DNA of 64,000 nucleotides from Corynebacterium phocae. Lineage in GTDB: Bacteria; Actinomycetota; Actinomycetes; Mycobacteriales; Mycobacteriaceae. The position numbers and the translations under genes are program-made. Below are positions 38,579-47,224 of the stretch, piece after piece. Numbering within the stretch: the stretch's first letter is position 1; every line of letters begins with the position of its first letter. The stretch is taken from positions 1-64,000 of the forward strand of contig NZ_VXKJ01000035.1 of the NCBI RefSeq assembly GCF_008693075.1. The letters are read 5' to 3'. The notes below the pieces were generated by a model that saw only the letters and a program-made list of their open reading frames with translations, was not told the DNA's origin and did not search any database.

Positions 38579-39210
38579 TGGAGTCCTATCAACGCCCGGC
38601 GGCCAACCAGGTGGTCGAGCATGAGATTGAGATCAAGCGGTCCCGGTTCATCACCTTGGTAGCGCGCGCCACGAATGAGCAGGAAGCGCGTGAGTTTATC
38701 GATGCCGCCCGCACGCGCTTCCCGGACGCGCGGCACCACTGTTCGGCATACATCTATCATGTGGAGGACTCCAACCCGGTAGAACGGTCCTCTGATGACG
38801 GCGAACCTTCCGGGACGGCGGGAAAACCCATGCTTGATGTAGTCAAGGGCTCAGGAATGTTGGACATCTGCGTGGTGGTTGTCCGCTACTTTGGCGGCAT
38901 CAAGCTGGGCGCGGGAGGCCTGGTCCATGCGTACAGTGGAGCGGTGAGTGAGACGGTGGAGAAGGTCCGTACGGTCACGCGCGCGAAAAAGGAGCTCTAC
39001 ACCGTGGAGCTCTCGCATGCCGATGCCGGCAAGATCGAAGCCGAACTCCGCGGCCGCGGCTTCGACGTCGTGGACACCGACTACGGCGCGCAGGTCACCT
39101 ACACGGTTGCGGTTGCCCCGGGCGGCCGGGCGGGCCTGGACGCGGAGCTGGCCGCCTTGAGCCAGGGCGGTGCGCAGTCCCGCAAGGCCGGCATTTCGTG
39201 GGTAGAATAA
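38578..39210 (+). CDS. yigZ: YigZ/IMPACT-family protein
   Basis: This 210-residue protein has the IMPACT/UPF0029 N-terminal domain (FPDARHHCSAYIY, SSDDGEPSGTAGKPML, VVVVRYFGGIKLGAGGLVHAY) and the small C-terminal domain of YigZ. Family proteins are thought to bind RNA or ribosomes, but no activity is settled. It is coupled to ilvA by a one-base overlap. The promoter of the next gene lies inside its last codons. Confidence 0.9.
   Translation: MESYQRPAANQVVEHEIEIKRSRFITLVARATNEQEAREFIDAARTRFPDARHHCSAYIYHVEDSNPVERSSDDGEPSGTAGKPMLDVVKGSGMLDICVVVVRYFGGIKLGAGGLVHAYSGAVSETVEKVRTVTRAKKELYTVELSHADAGKIEAELRGRGFDVVDTDYGAQVTYTVAVAPGGRAGLDAELAALSQGGAQSRKAGISWVE
39203..39208 (+). promoter_or_regulatory. 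-10 hexamer inside the end of yigZ
   Basis: TAGAAT lies seven bases before the ATG at 39216 and overlaps the last codons and stop of yigZ. A leaderless start for the next gene is likely. Confidence 0.55.
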
Positions 39211-39215
39211 CACCC

Positions 39216-39449
39216 ATGACTATGCAACGACGCCCCAATAATCCCATTGCCAAACGCAAAGCTGCGGTGCGCGCGCACGCGCGGCGCGGCGTTATCTCGG
39301 TAGCGGCGGGAACCGGCGGCGGCATTGCGTTGGCGCTCCTGGCCGGGGCGTGGACGCCGCTGATAGTCGGGTTTATCATCGCCGTTGCTGGCGGTGGGTA
39401 TAGCTGGATGCAGATCCAAAAGATCGTGAACCACAAAGATAATTACTAG
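39216..39449 (+). CDS. Small membrane protein of unknown function
   Basis: The 77-residue product has a basic N-terminus (MQRRPNNPIAKRKAAVRAHA) and two hydrophobic segments (about residues 27-43 and 46-64). It overlaps the next gene by one base (TAGTG). The first of two nearby ATGs (39216 and 39222) is used because of the -10 spacing. No named family is recognised. Confidence 0.68.
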   Translation: MTMQRRPNNPIAKRKAAVRAHARRGVISVAAGTGGGIALALLAGAWTPLIVGFIIAVAGGGYSWMQIQKIVNHKDNY

Positions 39450-39838
39450 TGGCGGCGGTGCAGCCGGGTGGAAAGCCCGTGAGGATTGACGCGTGGGTGT
39501 GGGCGGTGCGGATGTTTAAGACCCGCAGCGAGGCCGCAGACGCGGTGAAAGCCGGGCACGTGAAAATTGGCGGCAAGGCCGTCAAGCCCGCGCAGCAGGT
39601 AGTGCCGGGGGACCGGGTGCGGGTGTGGCGCAACCACCACGAACATGATCTAGAGGTGCTGGCCACGGTGGCTAAGCGCGTGGGAGCCCCTGTGGCCAGA
39701 ACGTGTTACAAAGACCACGCCCCGCCACCGCCGCCACGCCCGTTTATGCCGGTGGTGGCCAAGCGGGAACGTGGCCAAGGCCGGCCTACTAAGAAGGAGC
39801 GGCGGGAAATGGAGAAGTTCCGCGGCGGGGTGCGTTAG
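39449..39838 (+). CDS. S4-domain RNA-binding protein (Hsp15-like)
   Basis: This 129-residue protein has an N-terminal S4 domain (VRIDAWVWAVRMFKTRSEAA, then AGHVKIGGKAVKPAQQV and GDRVRV), the arrangement of the heat-shock ribosome protein Hsp15. The C-terminus is basic with a five-proline run. In E. coli Hsp15 binds stalled 50S subunits; a similar role is an inference. It starts with GTG overlapping the previous stop and ends overlapping the convergent alarmone synthetase by four bases (TTAG). Confidence 0.87.
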   Translation: MAAVQPGGKPVRIDAWVWAVRMFKTRSEAADAVKAGHVKIGGKAVKPAQQVVPGDRVRVWRNHHEHDLEVLATVAKRVGAPVARTCYKDHAPPPPPRPFMPVVAKRERGQGRPTKKERREMEKFRGGVR

Positions 39839-40827
39839 CCGGCGGTTATCAGCTTAAGCCGGCGGCCCAGCTGCCGGCGGCGGTCAGCGCGGTCGCCTAA
39901 TTTCGCGGTCTTGGTAATGTGTTCGCGCCCAAACTTGGCCAACAACAGGTCATCGAGTAGGCGGATTTGCCCCGGCTGAGTGCGGTAGCGCATGGTGGCG
40001 TGGAGGCGCTTGATCTCTTTGTCGTCCAGGAGTTCCTGGATGGCGGATAGGCTATCGAGCCCGTGGGCGTCCAGGAGTTCTTCTAAGAAGCGGTAGCGGT
40101 CCGAGCGTGAGCGCGGGTAGGTATCTCCCAGCAACATGGCCAAGACGCCTGGGAGGGTATCGGCGTTGATGGACACGTTGGCCGGCGCGGCGGTGTTGGT
40201 ACTCATGAGCTTGGCTATGTCATCAAACTGCTGGTCCGCCAGCTCAATCAGGCCGGCGGCCAAGGTGAACAGGCGGTCAACTTGCGGGGTGGGGGGCTTG
40301 GGGCCTTGTTTGTAACGGATGTCGTGTTCGAACTCCGCCCAGGCGTGCTGCAGCACGGTGCGCAGTTGGATTTCAAAGCGGAGGCCCTCGTATTCCGCTA
40401 GTTCTTCTACCTCACGGGTTACTTGGCACACCAGGTGGTGGGAACCATAACCAAATCCCCCGGAGATGCGGGTTTCTGCCGCCTTGTCCACCGAGCGCAC
40501 GATGTCAAAGGATTGGCTGAGCACCTCGATGACGGTGGGGATGACCGTGGAGTGATAGACGGTAATCCGCGCGCCCACCAAGTCGTTGATGTCCTCCCAT
40601 GGGTGGGGGTACATCAGCCGGCCGTCTTTTTTCTTCTTGGCCTTGGCCTTCAGCGACGGCCAACCCTTGACTCGGGTGGCCACGCGGTCGTAGACCACGC
40701 CGGCGTCATCGAGCAGGTCTTCGATGGCATCAGAAAATTCCGCAGCTGCCAGCGGGTGCTTGGTAACCCAGTTGTGGTAGCGGTTGCTCAGGTGGGAGAT
40801 GGAGTGTTCTGGCACGGGGCGGCGCAC
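39835..40827 (-). CDS. RelA/SpoT-domain small alarmone synthetase
   Basis: This 330-residue protein has a (p)ppGpp synthetase domain but no HD hydrolase domain and no TGS/ACT region. Motifs seen are EDINDLVGARITVY (about residue 78), GYGSHHLVCQV (the GYRSxH substrate motif with Gly for Arg), and EIQLRTVLQHAWAEFEHDIRYK. A helical C-terminal region of about 130 residues follows. Corynebacteria carry a monofunctional synthetase named RelS near ilvA and glgX, and this is probably its orthologue. GTG start, weak ribosome-binding site. A gene of unknown function lies 28 bases upstream on the same strand. Confidence 0.87.
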   Translation of the reverse strand: MRRPVPEHSISHLSNRYHNWVTKHPLAAAEFSDAIEDLLDDAGVVYDRVATRVKGWPSLKAKAKKKKDGRLMYPHPWEDINDLVGARITVYHSTVIPTVIEVLSQSFDIVRSVDKAAETRISGGFGYGSHHLVCQVTREVEELAEYEGLRFEIQLRTVLQHAWAEFEHDIRYKQGPKPPTPQVDRLFTLAAGLIELADQQFDDIAKLMSTNTAAPANVSINADTLPGVLAMLLGDTYPRSRSDRYRFLEELLDAHGLDSLSAIQELLDDKEIKRLHATMRYRTQPGQIRLLDDLLLAKFGREHITKTAKLGDRADRRRQLGRRLKLITAG

Positions 40828-40855
40828 CTGCCTTCTTGGGCTTGGGGGACTGGGG

Positions 40856-41458
40856 CTAGATGGGCTTAGGAAAGCCGTTAGACCATACTAGTGGTTTCCG
40901 TGCCAGTCGGGGAGCCAGGGGGTCAAGTGCCTCTTCTGCTTGGGTAAAGAGCTGGTACGCCTGCCGGGGCGAGGCCACCACTGCGGTGAGGGTCTTGGTC
41001 CCCGGGGCGAAGTATATTACGTTGGTCGCGCGCAGCAGAGAGCACACGTGATTGTGAAAAATTTCAAATAGTTGCGGGTGGGTAAGCCACGCGCTAATCG
41101 GTGCCCCGCAGCCCCGAAATTCCAAACCGCCCAAATTCTCCCTGGTTCCGAATTTGATGCCGCGTTCGGTGAAGGCGGCAGTAGCTACGTTGAGCCCGGC
41201 GGCGTCCCAGGCCTCGCGAACACCCAGGTTAGCTTCGGACAACGCCCGGTAGCTGAGGAAGGTGCCGTCCGCAGTTGTTAGTGCGACATCTAACCCCGAA
41301 CACAAGGCCAGCGAGGCCACGGAGTCATAAAAGCCGTCGTCGCTCAGCCGGGGCCGGGCGTCGCGGCCGGTTGGCCGCAGGACGGGCCGCAGCGTTTTGC
41401 GTAGGTTATCTGCCGGTGCCGCAGTGTGGTTTTCTTCTAGTGCCAGCGTCATGGTCAC
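40856..41458 (-). CDS. Unknown protein upstream of the alarmone synthetase
   Basis: The 200-residue soluble protein shows no membrane segment or signal. The most distinct stretches are LSDDGFYDSVASLAL near residue 40 and WLTHPQLFEIFHNHVCSLL near residue 125. I do not recognise the family. A well-formed TTGACA-N17-TATTCC promoter precedes it and the leader is only about six bases, with a G run that may act as ribosome-binding site for the GTG at 41458. It is 28 bases before the alarmone synthetase, so the two are probably one transcript. Confidence 0.75.
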   Translation of the reverse strand: MTMTLALEENHTAAPADNLRKTLRPVLRPTGRDARPRLSDDGFYDSVASLALCSGLDVALTTADGTFLSYRALSEANLGVREAWDAAGLNVATAAFTERGIKFGTRENLGGLEFRGCGAPISAWLTHPQLFEIFHNHVCSLLRATNVIYFAPGTKTLTAVVASPRQAYQLFTQAEEALDPLAPRLARKPLVWSNGFPKPI

Positions 41459-41470
41459 AAAGTCCCCCCC

Positions 41471-41499
41471 GGAATATGTGTGTGGTGAATACTTGTCAA
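41471..41499 (-). promoter_or_regulatory. Promoter of the unknown gene and alarmone synthetase
   Basis: On the minus strand TTGACA (41499-41494) and TATTCC (41476-41471) are separated by exactly 17 bases. The -35 matches the consensus fully, which is unusual in this window. The G run after the -10 would be at the transcript start. Confidence 0.6.
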
Positions 41500-41542
41500 C
41501 TACATAGACTGACTCCGGGGCGCAATGGTTCCCTGCTGCGGG

Positions 41543-42895
41543 TTAAAAAGGCGGTTGGATGTCTTCCTCGGCCGGAATGAACAGGTCCAAGGTCTCAAAG
41601 AGCTGCTCTTTGCTCCACAGCGCGATGTCTTGGCCTTTGGCTATCAGTTCTTCGGCGCGTTTTTCCTTCGACGTTTTAGTAGCCCACGTGCCCAGGACCA
41701 GGACGGTGGTTTTCTTAGTAACTGACTTGCCCACCTTAGCGCCCTGCTGGGCGATGGCCTCCCAGATAGCACCCTTGTCAAAGGGGGCAAAGTCACCGGT
41801 TAGCGTCACGTTTTGGCCAAAAAGAGGCCCTTGGGGGTCGGCGTCTAAGTTGGCTTCCGGGATCTTGGACGGGGTGGCCACCGCGTCCCAGGGGGCGGGT
41901 TGGTTGCGCGGTGGGGCCGGCTTTTTGGCTGCCGGGGGATCGCGGAAATCGGTGCCCGCGCCGGTATCGGCAGCACTAAGCGGGGCCGTGTGCTGCCTGA
42001 GTACCGGGAACACTTGGCTTTCGGACACGCTGCCCAGCACGAATCCCCGGGCGGTGAAGAGGTCCGCGATGGAGCCTTGGTGCCCATGGGTGGCGGCGAG
42101 CGCGGTGATGATGGCGCCTGCGGCCCGGGCGTCCTCGGTGGCGTCGTGGTGAGTAAAATCCGCGGCGCCCACGGCCCTAACCACGGTGGGCAGTTTGTGG
42201 TTTTCGACCTTGATTGCCCCGGCGCGGGAGGCGTCGCGGGCTAGCGCCAGCGAGCAGGCCATTTTAAGATCCGGCACCGGTTGCTGGCTGGCGCGGCACG
42301 CCAGGCGCAGGGCGGAACCATCGAACTGGGCGTTGTGGGCCACCACGGTGTCGCGGCCAATAAACTCCACGATCTCCGCCAGCACCTTAACAAAGGGCGC
42401 AGCGTCCGCGACGTCCGCGGGTCTGATGCCGTGGATGGAGATGTTGACGTCCAGGAATTTATCGAGTCCCGGCGGGGGAGTGCACAGCCAGGTGCGGGCC
42501 GCAGTTTCCTGGCCGGAGCGAAAGCGCACGGCGCCCACCTGGCAGATGGACCCCCAGTTGTCGTTGGCGGTTTCCACGTCCACGGCGGTGAAATCCAGCC
42601 CGGGGATGGCTGCGGCGGAAAGCTCTCCGCGCTGGGCGGCTGCGATGAGATCGCGCGCCGCCTGCGGGGAGGACCCGGGGGCAAACCGGATTACCACGTC
42701 CGCAGCGTCGCTGCGCGAGATGGCTAGGGTACCAAACGTGGCAGCACCTGGCTCCGTGTGCTCCAACCCGGTAATGGACTCCAGCGCAATGTCCAGGCGC
42801 TCGGGGCACCCCAGTGACCGCGATAGCTGAGAATGCTCGACTATCAGGGTGGTTTTGGTGGCGGTCAGGGTGGCCCCATGGGCGGCAACGAACAC
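41543..42895 (-). CDS. DnaQ-like 3'-5' exonuclease with C-terminal BRCT domain
   Basis: This 450-residue protein begins with about 100 residues of beta-rich sequence resembling a short PH-like domain, then a DEDDh exonuclease domain: FTAVDVETANDNW (DxE), VAHNAQFDGSALRL and HHDATEDARAAG (HxxxxD). After a Pro-rich linker a BRCT domain follows at about residues 360-440 (LFGQNVTLTGDFAPFDKGAI ... WATKTSKEKRAEEL). Such exonuclease-BRCT proteins are seen in actinobacteria and may work in repair or RNA/DNA end trimming. GTG start with AAGGA upstream. Confidence 0.88.
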   Translation of the reverse strand: MFVAAHGATLTATKTTLIVEHSQLSRSLGCPERLDIALESITGLEHTEPGAATFGTLAISRSDAADVVIRFAPGSSPQAARDLIAAAQRGELSAAAIPGLDFTAVDVETANDNWGSICQVGAVRFRSGQETAARTWLCTPPPGLDKFLDVNISIHGIRPADVADAAPFVKVLAEIVEFIGRDTVVAHNAQFDGSALRLACRASQQPVPDLKMACSLALARDASRAGAIKVENHKLPTVVRAVGAADFTHHDATEDARAAGAIITALAATHGHQGSIADLFTARGFVLGSVSESQVFPVLRQHTAPLSAADTGAGTDFRDPPAAKKPAPPRNQPAPWDAVATPSKIPEANLDADPQGPLFGQNVTLTGDFAPFDKGAIWEAIAQQGAKVGKSVTKKTTVLVLGTWATKTSKEKRAEELIAKGQDIALWSKEQLFETLDLFIPAEEDIQPPF

Positions 42896-42919
42896 GGTTA
42901 TTCCTTCAGTGACGGGGGT

Positions 42920-45076
42920 TTACTCGAATTCCGGCGGTGCGGTTTGTTTGAGCACCATTGTAGTGCGCCCCAGAACCTCTAGGGTGCCTTCGGCGTCAAT
43001 CAGGGCCTCGTGATCGGGGTAGCCGCCGGCATCGGAGGTATCAACGACCAGCTTCCACTGCGCGCCGAAGTGCTTGGGAGGCAGCGTGAATTCAATCGAC
43101 TCATGGTGGGCATTGAAGATGAGAATGAAGGAATCATCCTCAATGTGTTGGCCGTGCTCATCGGTCTCCGTGATGGCGTCTCCGTTGAGGTAGACCATAA
43201 GGGAGCGGCCAAAGTGGTGGCCCCAGTCGTCTTGGGTCATAAGCTTTCCGGAGGGAACCATCCAGGCGATATCGCGGTCCCGGACGTCTGCGCCCAGCGG
43301 GCCGCCGTCTAGGAAACGGCGCCGGCGGAAGACCGGGTGGTTGCGCCTGATGTTGATGAGCCTTTGGACAAACTTGTGGAAATTGGCGTTTTTCTCCCGG
43401 TCGAGCAAGGACCAGTCCATCCAGGAAAGCTCGTTGTCCTGCGCGTAGACGTTGTTGTTACCGTGCTGGGTGCGGCCGAACTCATCCCCGTGGGCTATCA
43501 TCGGCGTGCCCTGCGACAACAGCAGGGTGGTCATGAAGTTGCGCATCTGGCGGCGGCGCAGCTTCAGCACATCTTCGTTGTCGGTGTCGCCTTCCTCGCC
43601 GTGGTTCCAGGAGCGGTTGTGTGATTCCCCGTCGCGGTTGTCCTCCCCGTTGGCGGCGTTGTGCTTTTCGTTGTAGCTCACTAGGTCCTTGAGCGTAAAG
43701 CCATCGTGTGCCGTGATGAAGTTGATAGACGCGGTGGGGCGGCGGTCGTTGTTGCCGTACAGGTCAGAGGAACCGGTCAGCCGGGAAGCAAACTCGCCCA
43801 GGGTGGAGGGCTCGCCGCGCCAGAAGTCGCGTACGGTGTCGCGGTACTTGCCGTTCCACTCGCTCCAAATCGGTGGGAAGTTGCCCACCTGGTAGCCGTC
43901 GTGGCCAATATCCCAGGGCTCGGCGATGAGCTTGACCTGGGAGACCACCGGGTCCTGCTGGACCAGGTCAAAGAAGGTTGCCAGTTTGTCTACGTCGTTA
44001 AGCTCGCGCGCGAGGGTAGCGGCCAGGTCAAAACGGAAGCCGTCAACGTGCATTTCTTCCACCCAGTAGCGCAGGGAATCCATGATCATCTGCAGGGAGT
44101 ACGGATGGCGCACATTGAGAGAGTTTCCGGTGCCGGTGTAGTCCATGTAGTGCCGGGCGTCCCCGTCGACTAGGCGGTAATAAGCAGCGTTGTCGATGCC
44201 CCTAAAAGCAATAGTGGGGCCCAAATGGTTGCCCTCAGCAGTGTGGTTATAGACAACGTCCAAGATAACTTCCAGGCCGGCGTCATGGTAGGCGCGGACC
44301 ATGGCCTTGAACTCCGCGACCATCTCCCCGGGATTCTGGGCGGCCGCGTATTCGGTGTGGGGAGCAAAGAAACCAAAGGTGTTATACCCCCAGTAGTTGC
44401 GCAGCCCCAGCTCGCGGAGCCGGTCATCCTGAAGGAATTGGTGCACGGGCATGAGCTCCACGGAGGTTACGCCCAGGTCTTTGAAGTACTCGATGATAGC
44501 GGGGTGGGCCATACCCGCGTAGGTGCCCCGGATCTCCTCTGGCACCTCAGGGTGGGTCTGGGTCATACCCTTGACGTGGGTTTCGTAGATGACCATCTCA
44601 TTGTCCGGGATGTTGGGATGGCGGTCGTTTTTCCAGTCAAAATACGGGTTGATGACGGTGGACAAGCGCGTGTGCCCCAAGGAGTCTTCGGTATTGCGGC
44701 CGGTGCCCGGAGGTTGGGAATGAATGTCATAGGAATACAAAGAAGCGTGGCCGTCAAATTCACCGTCAAAAACGCGGGCGTAGGGGTCCACCAACAGCTT
44801 GGAAGGATCACAGCGCAGGCCGTTTTCCGGATCGTAGGGGCCGTGGACACGGTAACCGTAGCGCTGTCCGGGGCCAACGCCCGGAAGGTAGATGTGCCAC
44901 ACGTAGGCGTGGACCTCGGTGACAGGAATACGGGTTTCGTTGTTGTCTTCGTCAATTAGGCAAAGCTCTACCGCCTCGGCCACTTGGGAAAAGAGGGCGA
45001 AATTGGTGCCGGCCCCGTCGTAGGTTGCGCCTAGCGGGGAGCGGTGGCCGGGAAGCGTGGTTATGTTTTTGCTCAT
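42920..45076 (-). CDS. glgX: GlgX, glycogen debranching enzyme
   Basis: This 718-residue GH13 isoamylase-type enzyme cleaves alpha-1,6 branches of phosphorylase-limit glycogen. An N-terminal CBM48-like domain is followed by the GH13 core with VILDVVYNHTAEG, the nucleophile Asp in GFRFDLAATLAR (about residue 353), the acid Glu in LIAEPWDIG and the transition-state Asp in FITAHDGFTLKDL. GlgP in this window supplies the complementary phosphorolysis. A TAGGCT hexamer eight bases before the ATG suggests a near-leaderless start. Confidence 0.96.
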   Translation of the reverse strand: MSKNITTLPGHRSPLGATYDGAGTNFALFSQVAEAVELCLIDEDNNETRIPVTEVHAYVWHIYLPGVGPGQRYGYRVHGPYDPENGLRCDPSKLLVDPYARVFDGEFDGHASLYSYDIHSQPPGTGRNTEDSLGHTRLSTVINPYFDWKNDRHPNIPDNEMVIYETHVKGMTQTHPEVPEEIRGTYAGMAHPAIIEYFKDLGVTSVELMPVHQFLQDDRLRELGLRNYWGYNTFGFFAPHTEYAAAQNPGEMVAEFKAMVRAYHDAGLEVILDVVYNHTAEGNHLGPTIAFRGIDNAAYYRLVDGDARHYMDYTGTGNSLNVRHPYSLQMIMDSLRYWVEEMHVDGFRFDLAATLARELNDVDKLATFFDLVQQDPVVSQVKLIAEPWDIGHDGYQVGNFPPIWSEWNGKYRDTVRDFWRGEPSTLGEFASRLTGSSDLYGNNDRRPTASINFITAHDGFTLKDLVSYNEKHNAANGEDNRDGESHNRSWNHGEEGDTDNEDVLKLRRRQMRNFMTTLLLSQGTPMIAHGDEFGRTQHGNNNVYAQDNELSWMDWSLLDREKNANFHKFVQRLINIRRNHPVFRRRRFLDGGPLGADVRDRDIAWMVPSGKLMTQDDWGHHFGRSLMVYLNGDAITETDEHGQHIEDDSFILIFNAHHESIEFTLPPKHFGAQWKLVVDTSDAGGYPDHEALIDAEGTLEVLGRTTMVLKQTAPPEFE

Positions 45077-45159
45077 GGTGGAACAGCCTAACCCAAGTCA
45101 GGGGGATTGTGGTTTCACGCGGCGCGGGGCGGGGATAATTCAAACCTTGGCGCTAGACC

Positions 45160-45717
45160 CTAGTCACCGCGGCCAGTGGCCACCAGACCAGCGATAATAA
45201 CCGCAACCCCGTGCTTGAGTTCTGCTGCGCCGGCGCTGGCGGTGGTGGCGGCAGGGGCGGCATCGGCAGCCTGGGCGTGCTGTAGCTGGTGCCACGCTTG
45301 CTCCATGGTGGTAGCCCCCAACACCAGGTGCGCTATGGCGCGGGCCCCAACTGCGGCGGAGGGCGCGGGGATTCCCAACTCGGTCAGCGGACCCGCGAAT
45401 GTGGTCACGAGCTGCTCCCACGTGTGATTGCCCGGCTGGGACAGTCCGGCGGTAACCACCTCCGCGCCGTCACGGTGGGCGAGCAAGCACTCGCGCAGGC
45501 TCAGCGCCAGCTCGTGCGGGGTATCCCCACTGACCGGATAGATAATTTTGTCCGCCAAGGCCGCGATGAGCGCCTGCTTGTTGCTGATGTGCCAGTACAG
45601 CGCGCCCGGTGCCACACCCAAGTTGCCGGCTATCCGGCGCATGGTTGTGTCCCCCAAGCCGTATTCATCCAGAATGTCCAGGGCGGTAGAGATTATTAGT
45701 TCGCGGTTAAGGTGCAC
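45160..45717 (-). CDS. TetR-family transcriptional regulator
   Basis: The 185-residue protein has an N-terminal TetR helix-turn-helix (LGDTTMRRIAGNLGVAPGALYWHISNKQALIAALAD) and an Ala-rich helical ligand domain with a C-terminal fold like TetR_C. GTG 45717 is preferred over a frame 20 codons longer because TAGACT stands seven bases before it on the minus strand, the leaderless pattern. Two palindromes lie upstream in the divergent gap toward a lipoprotein gene. The ligand and targets are unknown. Confidence 0.85.
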   Translation of the reverse strand: MHLNRELIISTALDILDEYGLGDTTMRRIAGNLGVAPGALYWHISNKQALIAALADKIIYPVSGDTPHELALSLRECLLAHRDGAEVVTAGLSQPGNHTWEQLVTTFAGPLTELGIPAPSAAVGARAIAHLVLGATTMEQAWHQLQHAQAADAAPAATTASAGAAELKHGVAVIIAGLVATGRGD

Positions 45718-45724
45718 ACCACCG

Positions 45725-45730
45725 AGTCTA
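45725..45730 (-). promoter_or_regulatory. -10 hexamer of the TetR gene
   Basis: On the minus strand TAGACT lies seven bases before the GTG start. This supports a leaderless transcript and the shorter protein. Confidence 0.5.
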
Positions 45731-45810
45731 GTCAGAGCTACACCACCCGATGGCGGACACCCCTGGACAACAGTCACGTGGAACCGGCACGAAGTTCACA
45801 GGTTATTTTC

Positions 45811-45827
45811 AAGATTTTAAGAATCTT
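45811..45827. promoter_or_regulatory. AT-rich palindrome in the TetR-lipoprotein gap
   Basis: AAGATT-N5-AATCTT, perfect six-base arms, about 95 bases from the TetR start. A possible regulator site or AT-rich hairpin. Confidence 0.35.
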
Positions 45828-45841
45828 TGGAAAGGAGTTGG

Positions 45842-45859
45842 CGTTAGAGTTGGCTAACG
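45842..45859. promoter_or_regulatory. Candidate TetR-type operator
   Basis: CGTTAG-N6-CTAACG is an 18-bp inverted repeat in the gap between the TetR gene and the divergent lipoprotein gene, a usual place for autoregulatory operators. Confidence 0.45.
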
Positions 45860-45972
45860 TAACTGTTTGAGCCGCCATCACCTCCCTGAGAATTAGGGCT
45901 GATGTTAAAGGTATGAAACCTGTTCGGTTATTATGGTTTAGAAAAATATTCACCAATATGTTTGGAGTTATC

Positions 45973-46665
45973 TTGTCTTTTCGCACCCCTGCCCGGAAGT
46001 CCGTTATCGCTCTGGCTCTGACGCTGCCGTTGGCCCTTGCTGCTTGCGGAAACTCAGATGACGCTGAGGACGCACCGCTTACCTCAACGACCACCGCCGT
46101 GAAGTCGTCTACTAAGAGCTCCGAGAAGGCCCCGGAGACCACTGAGACCACCACCAAGAAGGAGGAAGAATCCTCCAAGAAGGAAGAGCCTGCGCCTCCA
46201 GCGCCCGCCCCTGCGGAGCAGGAAGCCCAACCTGACGTTCCGGCAGAGACCCTGGCTAACCCCGTGGAAAACGGCCTGCCTCCGGTCGCACCCCAGCCAC
46301 CAGTTGATGGCGGACAGCCCGCGCCACAAGAAGTGGTTGACCAACTTCATGGCCTAGTCCGCGGCATCTACGCACAGAATTCCTTGCGCTCTTTCACCGG
46401 CTACATCCCGCAGCACACCTGCCAGTCCATTCTTGCTAATCAGCCGCCAGAGCTGGCCAATCTTGACCTGAACCAGATTCCAGACATCCCTATGACCCAG
46501 ATGGTTCCCGGCTGGGGAGAAAACAACCTGCTGGGTCTGGACAACGTTCTGCTCAAGGGCGACGAAGCCTCCGCGCTGGTCACCGTTAAAACCCCGGAGG
46601 GAGAAGATTCCTCCACCATGCGCTTCCGCAAGGAAAACGGCACCTGGACTTTCTGCCAGAGCTAG
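45973..46665 (+). CDS. Lipoprotein of unknown function
   Basis: The 230-residue product has a classical lipoprotein signal: basic SFRTPARK, hydrophobic core and lipobox LAAC. A long Lys/Glu/Thr and Pro/Ala-rich linker (about residues 28-115) probably spans the cell wall. The last 100 residues form a compact domain with two cysteines (HTCQSIL and TFCQS end). TTG 45973 is chosen because GGAG lies five bases upstream and it gives a proper signal; ATG 45958 and 45913 are possible alternatives. No family is recognised, although the C-terminal domain is like those of other corynebacterial lipoproteins. Confidence 0.75.
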   Translation: MSFRTPARKSVIALALTLPLALAACGNSDDAEDAPLTSTTTAVKSSTKSSEKAPETTETTTKKEEESSKKEEPAPPAPAPAEQEAQPDVPAETLANPVENGLPPVAPQPPVDGGQPAPQEVVDQLHGLVRGIYAQNSLRSFTGYIPQHTCQSILANQPPELANLDLNQIPDIPMTQMVPGWGENNLLGLDNVLLKGDEASALVTVKTPEGEDSSTMRFRKENGTWTFCQS

Positions 46666-46696
46666 TAAACCAAAGCTTGCGTAGCAGCCAGACCTA

Positions 46697-47224
46697 ATGT
46701 TGGCATTCCCACAACTTTTGCCCCGCGCCGTTGGATTCGGCGCGGGGTTGTTGGCGTGCGCGCTGGTCTTTTACTCAGCGGCGGGTGCCTTGTGGGGGCT
46801 TAACCGGCCAAGATTAACCGGGCACGCGACGCCAACAGTGAATGGCGGTGCCCAGATTGCCATTGACACAGTGGCCAACGTCCAGTTCGCATCCTTTGGT
46901 TGGTTCGTGATACTTACCGCAGTCCCAGCCCTGGCGCTGGGCCTGCTGGCCTTCGCGCGGGGGCGCGATTCCCGTGGGGTGGCTATGCTGCTGTGGTCCG
47001 GCGCGGTTGCTTTAGCCGGCGCTGCGGCTTTTTACGTATTCGGCTCCGCGACCGCGCCGGAGTTAGAGCCGGGTGCCAGGGGCGCAATTTCCTGGGTACC
47101 GGCTTTTAGTCCCGGAGTGGGTTTCGCGGCCGCACCTCTAGCAGCGATGACCTCCTATTGGTCCGCGGCGTTTGTCAGCGCGGAATCCGCTTGGCCGGCC
47201 ACGGCCCCCGCGCAGCCTAGCTAG
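46697..47224 (+). CDS. Integral membrane protein of unknown function
   Basis: This 175-residue protein has four hydrophobic segments (about residues 12-32, 66-86, 95-113 and 134-155). The loop after the first contains TVNGGAQIAIDTVANVQFAS. It resembles the DUF2567-type membrane proteins found next to actinobacterial his operons, but I am not sure. It is 31 bases downstream of the lipoprotein gene and probably co-transcribed. A hairpin overlaps its stop codon. Confidence 0.7.
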   Translation: MLAFPQLLPRAVGFGAGLLACALVFYSAAGALWGLNRPRLTGHATPTVNGGAQIAIDTVANVQFASFGWFVILTAVPALALGLLAFARGRDSRGVAMLLWSGAVALAGAAAFYVFGSATAPELEPGARGAISWVPAFSPGVGFAAAPLAAMTSYWSAAFVSAESAWPATAPAQPS

